Positions 32,267-40,372 of a DNA stretch of 48,785 nt are shown here, one piece after another. How positions within the stretch are numbered: position 1 is the first letter of the stretch; every line of letters starts with the position of its first letter. This DNA comes from Bremerella cremea (GTDB lineage: Bacteria; Planctomycetota; Planctomycetia; Pirellulales; Pirellulaceae). Made by a program: the position numbers and the translations under genes. The notes under the pieces are model-generated. The model saw only the letters and a program-made list of their open reading frames with translations, ran no database searches and was not told the DNA's origin. The stretch is from the NCBI RefSeq assembly GCF_003335505.1, contig NZ_QPEX01000042.1, forward strand, positions 1-48,785, written 5' to 3'.

Positions 32267-32779
32267 ATGCTAGACCCTTGGGATTCACGCCCCTCCGACA
32301 CACGTTCACTATTCAATCCCGCTTTTTGTGGAGCGTTGATTGCAACGTCCGTAAAAGCGTATCAGAAAACAGTATCGGATCAGCAGGGCATGCCTCTGCT
32401 GAAATCACATCTCATATTGCCGCTACTCTTGCATTCCGAGACTAGACGAACCTTTCCAGCCACCACGAAAACTTCATTAACGAGGTGGTTGGAAAACAAC
32501 CCACAGGTTCGTGTTGGTTTAGCTGGCCGAATTCTGGGGTGCCGACCATTCACCTTAGAAGCGATCCGTTTTGCAATCGCGGGTCAAATCCTTCAATTAA
32601 ACGAGCAGGCGCATCTCATCCATGTACGTGGACGTCCTCGTGGTCTCGAAGGACTTCTAAAACAAACAACCTCCAATGAAGTGCAGCATTGCTTTAAGTT
32701 TTCAAAAGACTTAGGTCGCTGGTTCGCGCGTGTTCCCGATACGACATTTCTCTACTATCAATTTCGAGTTCTCCCGTAA
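32267..32779 (+). CDS. ABC-3C system middle component
   Basis: A 170-aa protein between the effector and the ABC ATPase, starting 11 bp after the effector stop. MLDPWDSRPSDTRSLFNPAFCGALIATSVKAYQ, the LPLLLH and TRRTFPATTKTSLTRWLENNP segments and the helical end match the small middle component of ABC-3C systems, thought to link ATPase and effector. No catalytic residues are expected. The next gene begins two bases after its stop. Confidence 0.8.
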   Translation: MLDPWDSRPSDTRSLFNPAFCGALIATSVKAYQKTVSDQQGMPLLKSHLILPLLLHSETRRTFPATTKTSLTRWLENNPQVRVGLAGRILGCRPFTLEAIRFAIAGQILQLNEQAHLIHVRGRPRGLEGLLKQTTSNEVQHCFKFSKDLGRWFARVPDTTFLYYQFRVLP

Positions 32780-32781
32780 CC

Positions 32782-34758
32782 ATGCAGATTAAATACATCG
32801 TACTCTACGACTATCAAAATAGACGACGAGAACTGGAGTTCAATGTTAATGGCGTCAGCATAGTTGCTGGCGACTCCGCAACCGGAAAGTCTTCCCTGAT
32901 TGAAATAATTGACTATTGCATGGGAGCGGGTGAGTGCCGAGTCCCGGATGGCGTGATCCGTGAAACGGTTGAGTGGTATGCGTTGAAACTTATTTCCAAG
33001 AACAATGGTGAAATGTTCGTTGCGCGTCGAACACCGAACCCCGGTCGCCAAACCTCGGAAGCATTTCTTATTAGAGTAGGTAATTCGGTAGCAATTCCCG
33101 ATGGCTCTGAACTCGCCCCGACACACAATCTAAAGTCAGCGATTAATGCGATTTCATTTTTCCTCGGAATGCGTCCGAACGTCACCGAGTCCGAAACTGG
33201 TGACCGAAAGGGTTATGACATAACAATTCGTCACGCTATTAAGTTTTGTCTTCAATACCAAGATGAAATCGCAAGCAAGCGAACACTTTTCCATCAACAG
33301 GGCGAGAGCTTCAAGGCAAGATCGATTTATGATTCTTTGCCTTATTTGCTCGGTCTCCAAGAAGATGATTATCTGGATCGATTAGCGAGATTGAAACAGG
33401 CGAAAAAGGAACTGGCCTACGCACAACGTCGGCTTGACGAATACAAAGCTCTCGCAGCAACCGGATTCGATTCTGCCGCAGCACTGATAGTCGAAGCCAA
33501 ACACGTCGGTATTTTGAGCGGCCAGAGTCCTCCGCCATCGACAACAGAAGAACTTCTGAAATTGCTAGACTCAGCGACTAAATGGTCTCCGGATGCAATT
33601 AATTCAGTTATTGCATCCGATGACCAAATCACGGAATCTCAGCAAAAGTTAATGCAGCTTGAACAGCGCCGCCACGAACTAAAGTCTCAACTCCTCGCCG
33701 TAGAGAACGCCAATCGTCTTGTAGATTCAACGGCTATTGAATGGAACGAACAGTCGTCCAGGCTTTCCTTCATCGAACTGTATGGAGCACGAAGAGCAGA
33801 TGGCCGAAAATGTCCACTTTGTGAGCAGGACATCGCGAAGGAAACAGAAGCACTTCCAAAAGTAGAATCGGTTTTGGAGCAGATGCTCGAAACAAATCTA
33901 CAGCTCACGAATCTTCAACTCTACAGTCCAGATTTAACGGAATACCAGAACAATTTGCGTTCTTCGATCGTCGACATGGACGCCCAAATAACGGGTACTC
34001 GTCAAACAATTCGACGACTTCAGCTAGAGAGAGATGATGTCACGGCAACATACGATTTGACAGTTCGCCAGGCGATCGTGGCCGGTAAGATACTTCAGTA
34101 TCTCGATGCAATGCGTGATCGCTTGGGAGAGGGAAATTCACTAAGTAGTGCAGTTGTGGAAGCAGAAGCTCGGGTAAAGGAACTGGAGGATGGTATTCGA
34201 GCCTCGGATATCAGAAATCAGTTGATCCGGATTTCGAACGAACTTCAAGGAACGATGACTCGTAGTGCAATTGATCTAAGTCTTGAGTTTGCACCACATC
34301 CATTTCGAATCGATTTCGAGAATTTGACGGTCGAGGTCAACAGGAATGGGGACGCATTACCTCTTTATCGGATGGGAAGTGGCAAGAACTGGTTGGGGTG
34401 CCACTTGATCGCCCATTTCGCACTGCATGCCTATTTCATCGCAAACAATCGGACTGTTCCTCGATTTTTGGTTCTTGATCAACCAACGCAAGTCTTCTAC
34501 CCGCCTGATAAAGTGGATGCAGTGAATGGTGAAATTGAATTCATCCACTCGGAAAGCGAAAGTGAAGATCGTGATATTGTTCAGCGAATGTTCAATTGGA
34601 TATTTCAGCAGACAGCCATTCTGAACGATGTGGGCAACTTCCAGGTAATCATCACTGACCACGCCGAACTTCGGACTGGGGAGTTTGAACAGGCGCAAAT
34701 TGACCTACCACGCTGGAGACCAGGAGGCAACAGCTTGATTCCCAACGCTTGGACTTAG
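32782..34758 (+). CDS. DUF3732-type SMC/Rad50-like ABC ATPase of the ABC-3C system
   Basis: A 658-aa ATPase. Walker A GDSATGKSS is at 30-38. A central coiled-coil region contains a CPLCEQD hook-like pair (C344, C347). A signature-like GSGKNWLGCHL is near 533-543, and Walker B RFLVLDQPTQVFYP near 558-573. This matches the DUF3732 ABC ATPases that form the sensor or motor of ABC-3C systems, relatives of SMC and Rad50 that act on nucleoprotein. It completes the three-gene set and ends 186 bp before the right att copy, in the usual cargo position. No membrane segments. Confidence 0.88.
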   Translation: MQIKYIVLYDYQNRRRELEFNVNGVSIVAGDSATGKSSLIEIIDYCMGAGECRVPDGVIRETVEWYALKLISKNNGEMFVARRTPNPGRQTSEAFLIRVGNSVAIPDGSELAPTHNLKSAINAISFFLGMRPNVTESETGDRKGYDITIRHAIKFCLQYQDEIASKRTLFHQQGESFKARSIYDSLPYLLGLQEDDYLDRLARLKQAKKELAYAQRRLDEYKALAATGFDSAAALIVEAKHVGILSGQSPPPSTTEELLKLLDSATKWSPDAINSVIASDDQITESQQKLMQLEQRRHELKSQLLAVENANRLVDSTAIEWNEQSSRLSFIELYGARRADGRKCPLCEQDIAKETEALPKVESVLEQMLETNLQLTNLQLYSPDLTEYQNNLRSSIVDMDAQITGTRQTIRRLQLERDDVTATYDLTVRQAIVAGKILQYLDAMRDRLGEGNSLSSAVVEAEARVKELEDGIRASDIRNQLIRISNELQGTMTRSAIDLSLEFAPHPFRIDFENLTVEVNRNGDALPLYRMGSGKNWLGCHLIAHFALHAYFIANNRTVPRFLVLDQPTQVFYPPDKVDAVNGEIEFIHSESESEDRDIVQRMFNWIFQQTAILNDVGNFQVIITDHAELRTGEFEQAQIDLPRWRPGGNSLIPNAWT

Positions 34759-34944
34759 TAGAACGTGTCAGCCCTAACAACGACCACCCGAAAACATCGT
34801 TTCGGAGCGGTCGAAATCGTGTCAGACTTTTGTCAGTAAACACCTGGAAATGGTCTAATTTTGGGGTAAATTAGAGAAAGTTCATCGCGGCGTAAGTCGT
34901 GTAATCACGGTAACTTCCGGGAAATACGAGAAGCCCGCTGGTCA

Positions 34945-34992
34945 GTTCGCAATGCAGAGGTCGTGAGTTCAATCCTCATCAGCTCCACTTTC
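34945..34992. other. Attachment site copy 2 (right end of the 13.7-kb element)
   Basis: Identical for 48 bases to 21230-21277, in the same orientation, with the tRNA 3'-half features described there. The sequences diverge immediately outside the 48 bp on both sides, as expected for a recombination core. The distance between copies is 13,715 bp. The gap 34759-34944 has no gene; it contains direct CGTGTCAG words, possibly integrase arm sites. Confidence 0.85.
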
Positions 34993-35067
34993 CATCCTCT
35001 TTAATGGCAAGCACTTACGGCAATATAGAGATTGCCGGATTTTGAACGGTTCAAGCTGAACTGATCT

Positions 35068-35430
35068 GTGAACGGATTTCTGCCGTTCAACGCCGTTCAA
35101 GAAGTTCTGCTTGAGAGAACGAAATGGGGTTCTTTCCGAAACCTCTGGATGTCCTGCCGCACCCAGGAGGAGATTGCCGAGGCTGTTGGGGTTACGCAGC
35201 AAGGCGTCGACAAGATACTTAAATCGTTACAACGAAACGAAGATCTTCGTTTCGTTGTAGAGCCCGGCCAGCACTCCGAGATCGAAAACGACGAGAAGCG
35301 TCTCAATACCATCGCCGAGGAGAACCAGGCACTCGCCAACCATCAGACGGACTCAAGTCGGAATTTCATACTCAGGTATAAAACCCGCGATTGTCACCGG
35401 TTAACCGGTGAATGGTTTTTGACCGGCTAG
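35068..35430 (+). pseudogene. Decayed HTH gene (ParB/DNA-methylase-associated fragment)
   Basis: KWGSFRNLWMSCRTQEEIAEAVGVTQQGVDKILKSL is an HTH segment of the sort found between the ParB-like and methylase parts of some phage proteins. The preceding residues and the end (ILRYKTRDCHRLTG) do not continue such a protein, so it looks like an internal fragment left at the edge of region C. The frame also runs into the palindrome cluster. A small intact HTH protein is the alternative. Confidence 0.4.
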
Positions 35431-35545
35431 GTATCGGTTGACCGATATTTATTTAGTACTGATCAAGGAAAGTATCTTTTGGTCAGTCGCGGTCGGAAGA
35501 ACCGACCACATCACAAGGAGATTCAAATCGGTCGCTTGAGCGACC
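35395..35545. repeat. Cluster of palindromes and short hairpins upstream of the primase
   Basis: Within 150 bp: CACCGGTTAACCGGTG, a perfect 16-bp palindrome (35395-35410); ATCGGT-tg-ACCGAT (35433-35446); GGTCGG-aagaa-CCGACC (35491-35507); and GGTCGC-ttga-GCGACC (35530-35545). All carry CGGT/ACCG or GGTCG words. The set could be initiator or repressor sites, or hairpins primed by the RepB-like primase downstream. Confidence 0.75.
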
Positions 35546-35551
35546 AAATTA

Positions 35552-35605
35552 GCCGTCATGGGCAGCGCATGAAAAATGCCGCCCCTGTTAGCAGCAGATG
35601 ACGGC
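35552..35605 (+). promoter_or_regulatory. Long hairpin just upstream of the primase start
   Basis: GCCGTCAT (35552-35559) pairs with ATGACGGC (35598-35605); inside, GGGC pairs with GCCC and GCAT with ATGC. In the RNA this would hide the first possible ATG (35598) and leave the downstream ATG at 35622 free. It may control translation, or act as a single-strand origin in DNA. Confidence 0.55.
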
Positions 35606-35621
35606 ACGAAGAAGGATGGTC

Positions 35622-37028
35622 ATGATAAGTCTACGCGCCGGCGAAAATGCGCCGACAGTGACGGATTTCCTCCGTCACGTGCTCCCATCTAACGGTCACG
35701 CAGTCTTGGCATTTCGCTGGAGAAACCGTCCCCGGGAATGGAGTAGCAAGTCCTACGATCTGGCGATGGAACGGGATCTCATTCTGCTTCAGATGCAGCT
35801 GGATACTCTTGAGAAATTAGCAAAGAGTTCACGGCGAAACGCATCGCAGGAATTCGATCTGCAGGTCTATTTTGAAATCGCTACCCAGATGCAGCCGGTG
35901 AAGTCACCGAGACGAGGCTCAGGGAAAACAACGGCATCGGTGGCATGCCTTGCGCTGGACATTGACTGCTATCCAAAGAAGCCGGCCTACCCGCCTCGTG
36001 CAGCGGCTCTCAGGATTCTGGAAGAACTGTTGCCGCCATCGATCGTTGTCGACTCCGGAAGCGGCATTCATGCCTACTGGCTCCTTGACGAACCAATCTT
36101 GTTTGCATCGCAGAACGACCGCGATGCCTACCGAGACTTGCTAAGTCTGTGGGAAGACGCCGTCGCTCTAAAACTTTCCCAAGCAGGCTATCAGATGGAT
36201 GTGGGGCAGAGCCGCGTCTCACGGCTGCTGAGACTGCCTGGAACCTGGAACACCGGAGGGCACGCACCGGTATTGATCACAGGGGGGACCTGGGAATCGC
36301 ATAATCCGCAAACTTTCCGCGACATCGCCAGTCGGAATGATATTACCCAGACGGTACAGAAGTCAGACGAGATTTCTCTCGATACTGAATTGCACACAAT
36401 GGGTATAGGTTTGGAGGGGAGGGTGAAATTAAATAGCGGTTTTTTCGAAACACCGGCTCTACAGCACACTCCTTCCGAAGCAGTGCAGAACATTCATGAC
36501 GTCTTTGACCGTTACGTTCCGATCGGAAAAGGAGAACGTCATAGCTGCTTAAAACAGATCGTTTGCTTTTTGAAGAGTGACGAAGTCTTTCGGACCAAGC
36601 CAGTAGATTATTTCAAATCTGAATTCGACGGTTGGTACGAGAAAGCCCGTGATCGGATTACAACAAGAAGCTACGAAGCTAACTGGAAGGACTTCCGCGA
36701 ACTATGGAGAGACATAAAGTACGGCTACGCCGGTACGAACGGCAAGAAACCATTGAGCGAGCACTTCCGAAATTGTTCCGGTGAAGGCCGGGAATTGCTG
36801 CGCGCCGTTGTCATCTCGATTTCTGCAGATTCGGAAGGTGAAGCTTTTCCTTTGGATGGCCGATCACTTGCAAAATTCTTTCCGCAAAGTCACCGTACGA
36901 TTGCATATTGGCTGCGCGATCTGGTAGAAGAAGGTCTTCTGGAGATTGTCACTCCTGGTCTACGCGGAAGAGCGGCGGAATACCGATTACTAAGGCACAA
37001 ATATAGATGGATGAGCTTGCCAAGCTGA
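35622..37028 (+). CDS. RepB-like archaeo-eukaryotic primase (replication protein)
   Basis: 468 aa from the ATG at 35622 (GAAGGA 5 bp upstream); in-frame ATGs at 35598 and 35616 are alternatives. AEP signatures are ALDIDC with D113 and D115, SGSGIHAYW at 145-153, a third acidic residue near D193 (QMDVGQ) and RLPGTWN at 204-210. These fit plasmid/phage RepB-type primases (prim-pol fold). The C-terminal 40 residues (GRSLAKFFPQSHRTIAYWLRDLVEEGLLEIV) form a winged helix. It should prime replication of region C's element from the hairpin-rich sequence upstream. The stop overlaps the next gene by 22 bases. Confidence 0.82.
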   Translation: MISLRAGENAPTVTDFLRHVLPSNGHAVLAFRWRNRPREWSSKSYDLAMERDLILLQMQLDTLEKLAKSSRRNASQEFDLQVYFEIATQMQPVKSPRRGSGKTTASVACLALDIDCYPKKPAYPPRAAALRILEELLPPSIVVDSGSGIHAYWLLDEPILFASQNDRDAYRDLLSLWEDAVALKLSQAGYQMDVGQSRVSRLLRLPGTWNTGGHAPVLITGGTWESHNPQTFRDIASRNDITQTVQKSDEISLDTELHTMGIGLEGRVKLNSGFFETPALQHTPSEAVQNIHDVFDRYVPIGKGERHSCLKQIVCFLKSDEVFRTKPVDYFKSEFDGWYEKARDRITTRSYEANWKDFRELWRDIKYGYAGTNGKKPLSEHFRNCSGEGRELLRAVVISISADSEGEAFPLDGRSLAKFFPQSHRTIAYWLRDLVEEGLLEIVTPGLRGRAAEYRLLRHKYRWMSLPS

Positions 37029-37528
37029 TTACAACTCCTGCTTGGTGGATTTCCACCGTTATTATCGCATTTCTCGTGAACATCGCGGCGGCATACGCGA
37101 AACCGCTCATCGACAATTTAGTTGCAACTTGGTCGACCAAGCGTCGGGAACGGCTTGAGGAAGAGAAGAAACGCGAAGATGCAGTCGTATTGTACTTGAT
37201 CGACAATCCGATTCGTCTGATAGACGTTCGTACGGACGCGACTTACACGACGTTAAGAATGATACTCTCACTGACACTCGCCGTGCTGCTGGCGTCTTTC
37301 TTGCGATTCCTACAGAAGTACTTGCAGCTTTATTACTTTATCGATGGAACTGTAGCAGGCATTTACTTTGTTTGCATGGTAGATGCTCTTCGCCACTTTC
37401 GCCGATTCAGAGGGCTTCGGCGAATCATTGATGAGTACACGCGTTCTGTGCATACGTACGACAACATGCCAGTAGATGTTTTGAAGAGAATCAAAGAAGA
37501 GGAAAGAGAAGCGGAACAAAAGCACTGA
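37007..37528 (+). CDS. Membrane protein, 173 aa
   Basis: Starts within the primase gene (22-base overlap). The predicted topology is an N-terminal hydrophobic helix (AWWISTVIIAFLVNIAAAYA, residues 12-31), a charged coiled segment (STKRRERLEEEKKREDA), a hydrophobic helix around MILSLTLAVLLASFL, another at LYYFIDGTVAGIYFVCMV, and a charged C-terminus rich in Glu/Lys. It is not a recognised family; one possibility is a phage-type membrane or superinfection protein. It is convergent with the sigma factor gene. Confidence 0.65.
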   Translation: MDELAKLITTPAWWISTVIIAFLVNIAAAYAKPLIDNLVATWSTKRRERLEEEKKREDAVVLYLIDNPIRLIDVRTDATYTTLRMILSLTLAVLLASFLRFLQKYLQLYYFIDGTVAGIYFVCMVDALRHFRRFRGLRRIIDEYTRSVHTYDNMPVDVLKRIKEEEREAEQKH

Positions 37529-37544
37529 GAATTCGACCGGTGAT

Positions 37545-38108
37545 TTAGAAACCATCCGCGTACTCCTCGTCGCCGGCATCTGCCGGTTCATCTCCAATCC
37601 TCCGGCACTCCCAGACGGATTCTTCGATCGCATGTGCCGGCGTAGCCAGCTCGGTCAGAGTAACGGCCTGCATGACCTGCCGGTATCTCTTCTCATCGAC
37701 CGGCACCTGCCTGCTAAACAGGTTCTCGCTGTTGACTTCCTCAAGAGTCGGCCAAGTACCATTTTCCTCTCGCCATTTACGCATGATGAGGACCTGCAGC
37801 ATCGTCTTACGTGGAATGGCGGCATCGTGATTGTGTTCCTTTGCGAACAGCTTGTGCATTTGGTTCCTCGCGACAACACCGAAGTACGTTGAGAACTTCC
37901 TGCCGTTGTCAGGATCGAACCCTCGCGCTGCCAGGGCAAGTGCAACGAAACACTCGCTGATGATCTCTTCGCAGTCGATGCGAGGATATTTTCTCGCGAA
38001 CTTCTTCGCCATGTGAAGAGCTAGTGGGAGGTTCTGGCTGCAAAGATCGTCGTCATCTGCGACCGCGAGGGCGTCGGCTATTTCTCGGCCAAGGGTGTCA
38101 ATGAACAT
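37545..38108 (-). CDS. Sigma-70-like factor with region 2 but no clear region 4
   Basis: A 187-aa protein. Residues 27-86, NLPLALHMAKKFARKYPRIDCEEIISECFVALALAARGFDPDNGRKFSTYFGVVARNQM, match sigma70 region 2 (core binding and -10 recognition). A TWPTLEEVNS segment (near 118) resembles region 3. The C-terminus is acidic (DEPADAGDEEYADGF) and shows no region 4 HTH, so -35 recognition is probably absent or atypical. A phage- or element-encoded sigma factor acting on its own promoters is the likely role. Confidence 0.75.
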   Translation of the reverse strand: MFIDTLGREIADALAVADDDDLCSQNLPLALHMAKKFARKYPRIDCEEIISECFVALALAARGFDPDNGRKFSTYFGVVARNQMHKLFAKEHNHDAAIPRKTMLQVLIMRKWREENGTWPTLEEVNSENLFSRQVPVDEKRYRQVMQAVTLTELATPAHAIEESVWECRRIGDEPADAGDEEYADGF

Positions 38109-38162
38109 GGAGCGTACACTTCTGATAGACCCAGTTACACAACGTCAAATGCCGGTAAAGCA

Positions 38163-38387
38163 ATGACACGCCAAGAGTCTATTTCCCAGCCAATTCCGAT
38201 GACCGAGCCGCAGTGGCATTCGCTTACGGATGCTGCCTCGATCGTGGGTGTGACTCGCCAGACGTTGGGTAAGTACGTTCAGACCGGTCAGCTGCAAGCT
38301 GCAAAGCAGCCGAACGGAAAATGGCGGGTTAATCAGAAAGCGATCGAAGAGTTTTCAGCTTGGTATTTCGGTCAAGGAGAGACGTAG
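38163..38387 (+). CDS. Excisionase-like HTH protein, 74 aa
   Basis: SLTDAASIVGVTRQTLGKYVQTGQLQAAKQPNGKWRVNQKAIEEF is a MerR/Xis-type winged HTH (residues 20-64). It is divergent from the sigma gene and only a start codon away from the next gene (TAG then ATG), so it probably begins an operon reading right. Possible roles are directionality factor or transcription regulator. Confidence 0.75.
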   Translation: MTRQESISQPIPMTEPQWHSLTDAASIVGVTRQTLGKYVQTGQLQAAKQPNGKWRVNQKAIEEFSAWYFGQGET

Positions 38388-38603
38388 ATGGATATCGTTA
38401 TCGCATTTGGCAGCGAGCCACCTGCCAACCAGAAGCATCGTCTGACGGTGAAAACGTCGGACGCAGAGAAGATTTTCGAGACTGACGCCTCGACTTTGGC
38501 GGCGACACTTCCGCCGAATCCGATCAGCTTGCACATTTCCAGCGGGTACCAGCTTCCGGAAGTCGATCGTGACGCTTGGCGCTCGCAGCAGGCGGGAGAT
38601 TAA
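38388..38603 (+). CDS. Hypothetical protein, 71 aa
   Basis: Immediately downstream of the HTH gene, with GGAGAG in its last codons. Beta-rich sequence (MDIVIAFGSEPPANQKHRLTVKTSDAEKIFETD) ending SSGYQLPEVDRDAW. Not recognised. Gene order and the ribosome site support it. Confidence 0.55.
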   Translation: MDIVIAFGSEPPANQKHRLTVKTSDAEKIFETDASTLAATLPPNPISLHISSGYQLPEVDRDAWRSQQAGD

Positions 38604-38608
38604 CGGCC

Positions 38609-38914
38609 ATGCACGCGTCAAAAGTCGATATCACAATGGCCAGAGTGTGCCGCGCCTTACGCAGCACCCTCGACGCGCCGTTTCCGATGATAGCGGCATG
38701 GACTGGCATCAACCAAAAGACTGTCGAGTACCAAGTTCGCTATCGTCAGAACGTTCCGGTCGACAATGCAGAGACCTCTCGCGCTTTGCTGTTGTGGTGG
38801 TTCTCGCAGCGTTTACCAGCTGCGACGGAGCCGCCCCCGCAGGCACACACGCAGCTGATTCGGGACTTCGATCGATTGCTTCAGAAAGCAAAGGAATTGC
38901 ATAATGACTCTTGA
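38609..38914 (+). CDS. Hypothetical helical protein, 101 aa
   Basis: The ATG at 38609 (MHASKVDITMARVCRAL) is preferred over an in-frame start at 38576 that lies inside the upstream gene. A segment around FPMIAAWTGINQKTVEYQVRYRQN looks like an HTH recognition motif, so it may bind DNA. It overlaps the next gene by 11 bases. Confidence 0.55.
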   Translation: MHASKVDITMARVCRALRSTLDAPFPMIAAWTGINQKTVEYQVRYRQNVPVDNAETSRALLLWWFSQRLPAATEPPPQAHTQLIRDFDRLLQKAKELHNDS

Positions 38915-39662
38915 AGAACTTGAGAACACAGTGGACGCATTGAAGGAACGTTCTGAGGCCGGCGAAGATGTTGCGTCTGAGTTGCTGGAAGCCGAACGCA
39001 AATTGCTCGACGCTTTGCGAGAAAGCCGGAAACAACCGGCAGATCCCGCCCCTGAACCAGACGATGACGACGGCTACAGCGATGAACATGTTCGGAAGTG
39101 CAACGCACTTTTTTCCGAAGGTTGCCGTCGCCTTGGAGTCGATTTGAATACCGCCAAGTCGTTCTTCGTCGGTAGAAAGATTACCGATTTAATCACGTCG
39201 AATTTCGGCAGCTTGGGCTGGCACGATGGCCAGTCGATCTTGCGAGGTCTGGAATCGGAACTCCCTGCAGAATTGGCCGGCAGTCTCGACGCTCCGCTGA
39301 TGGACCGATCACCAGCCGGACAGAAGAAAGCCGAAATCGCGAAGCTGGAGAAACAACTGTCGGAAGCCGAAAGAAACGTTCATGCCAACGGGCGGTCCAA
39401 TGCTTCGTTGGCAATCGCCAACCGGATTCGCCGGCAACTACGTGAAGCTCAATCCGAGCTTGAGACGATGCAACCGGCAGCGAAAACCCCCACGAAACGC
39501 GAACCGCGTCCGGCCGAAATCGCGAAATTGCGAAGCTTGGAATTGGGTTGTGAGAAACTCCGAAAAGCCGCAGCGAAGAATCCTCGGAACAATGCAGCGC
39601 TGGCGAGTTACAGCAAAGCACGACGCGAACTCACTAACTACCGTCAAGAAATTTATTCATAA
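38904..39662 (+). CDS. Coiled-coil hypothetical protein, 252 aa
   Basis: Three parts can be seen: an N-terminal coiled coil (EELENTVDALKERSEAGED), a globular middle with KCNALFSEGCRRLGVDLNTAKSFFVGRKITDLITSNFGSLGWHDGQSI, and a long basic coiled coil from residue 140 (EIAKLEKQLSEAERNVHANG... and a second similar repeat EIAKLRSLELGCEKLRKAA). The repeated EIAKL word suggests internal duplication. A phage structural or scaffold role is possible; not recognised. Confidence 0.6.
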   Translation: MTLEELENTVDALKERSEAGEDVASELLEAERKLLDALRESRKQPADPAPEPDDDDGYSDEHVRKCNALFSEGCRRLGVDLNTAKSFFVGRKITDLITSNFGSLGWHDGQSILRGLESELPAELAGSLDAPLMDRSPAGQKKAEIAKLEKQLSEAERNVHANGRSNASLAIANRIRRQLREAQSELETMQPAAKTPTKREPRPAEIAKLRSLELGCEKLRKAAAKNPRNNAALASYSKARRELTNYRQEIYS

Positions 39663-39773
39663 CGCATTCGGGTGCATCCGTTGGTGATGGCCGTCGTGGT
39701 CGTCGCCATCTCTGACGGAGCATTCCGTCCGAAGGACGAGGTGCTGAGCGGTTCTGGTTCGCCATAGCTGGAG

Positions 39774-39806
39774 CCGTTCAGCTTCCTTTTTAAGAAAGTT
39801 GAACGG
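39774..39806 (+). promoter_or_regulatory. Hairpin ending at the start codon of the 134-aa gene
   Basis: CCGTTCA (39774-39780) pairs with TGAACGG (39800-39806), and pairing continues inward through most of CTTCC/GAAAG, with a T-rich loop. The ATG follows directly. It would cover the ribosome site, so translation may need opening of the stem. The rest of 39663-39773 contains smaller stems. Confidence 0.5.
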
Positions 39807-40211
39807 ATGAAAATCATTGTAGATTTCGAGGGATCTCCATCCACTGCAAACGCACGGTGGAAGGCCACTGTGACCGAATTTGGAGGACGGATCACCTCCA
39901 AAGAAAGCAACGGCGAACCGGTGGAGTTCGAGATCCCGCTAGGTCGTTTCGATCTCGACGTTCGCGAGATCTACGTGCCGCTTCCATCAGGTCGATCGGA
40001 AGTGGCTATGCGGAATCTGGCAGCGCCTGCGCCGAAAATCCAGCCGTACATCCCGCCACCATCCAAGCCTCGCGAAAAGGAACGACCGGCAATTTCTGGC
40101 ATTCAGTTGGAGGAAATGAGCATGCGGAATCTTTCCCAACAGGAACGGGACGAAATCCGAAAGAAGCAAGACTTCGCCAAAATCAAGAGCCGACCTTTTA
40201 CCGGCCAATAA
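39807..40211 (+). CDS. Hypothetical protein, 134 aa
   Basis: A beta-rich first half (MKIIVDFEGSPSTANARWKATVTEFGGRITSKES), a Pro-rich linker (APKIQPYIPPPSKPREKERP) and a charged helical tail with two AMRNLAAP/SMRNLSQQ words. Not recognised. It is followed by two strong terminators, marking the end of the 38163-40211 operon. Confidence 0.55.
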   Translation: MKIIVDFEGSPSTANARWKATVTEFGGRITSKESNGEPVEFEIPLGRFDLDVREIYVPLPSGRSEVAMRNLAAPAPKIQPYIPPPSKPREKERPAISGIQLEEMSMRNLSQQERDEIRKKQDFAKIKSRPFTGQ

Positions 40212-40246
40212 CGAACCAGTTGTCTCGGCTGGAGTTGTTTGATGAG

Positions 40247-40278
40247 CCACTGCCGGCTTCGCGCCGGCAGTGGTTTTT
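40247..40278 (+). terminator. Rho-independent terminator 1
   Basis: CCACTGCCGGC (40247-40257), loop TTCGC, GCCGGCAGTGG (40263-40273), then TTTTT. It is a textbook terminator 36 bp after the 134-aa gene. Confidence 0.92.
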
Positions 40279-40307
40279 ATACCAGCCACGCCAGAACCAA
40301 GGGCGCG

Positions 40308-40349
40308 GGCCGCTGCCGGGTATTGCTGACGCTTGGTAGCGGCCTTTTT
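40308..40349 (+). terminator. Rho-independent terminator 2
   Basis: GGCCGCTGCC (40308-40317) pairs with GGTAGCGGCC (40335-40344, one G-U), followed by TTTTT. The tandem pair insulates the tail-fibre genes from upstream transcription, or attenuates it. Confidence 0.88.
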
Positions 40350-40372
40350 ATTCACCATCAGGAGCAGTCACT

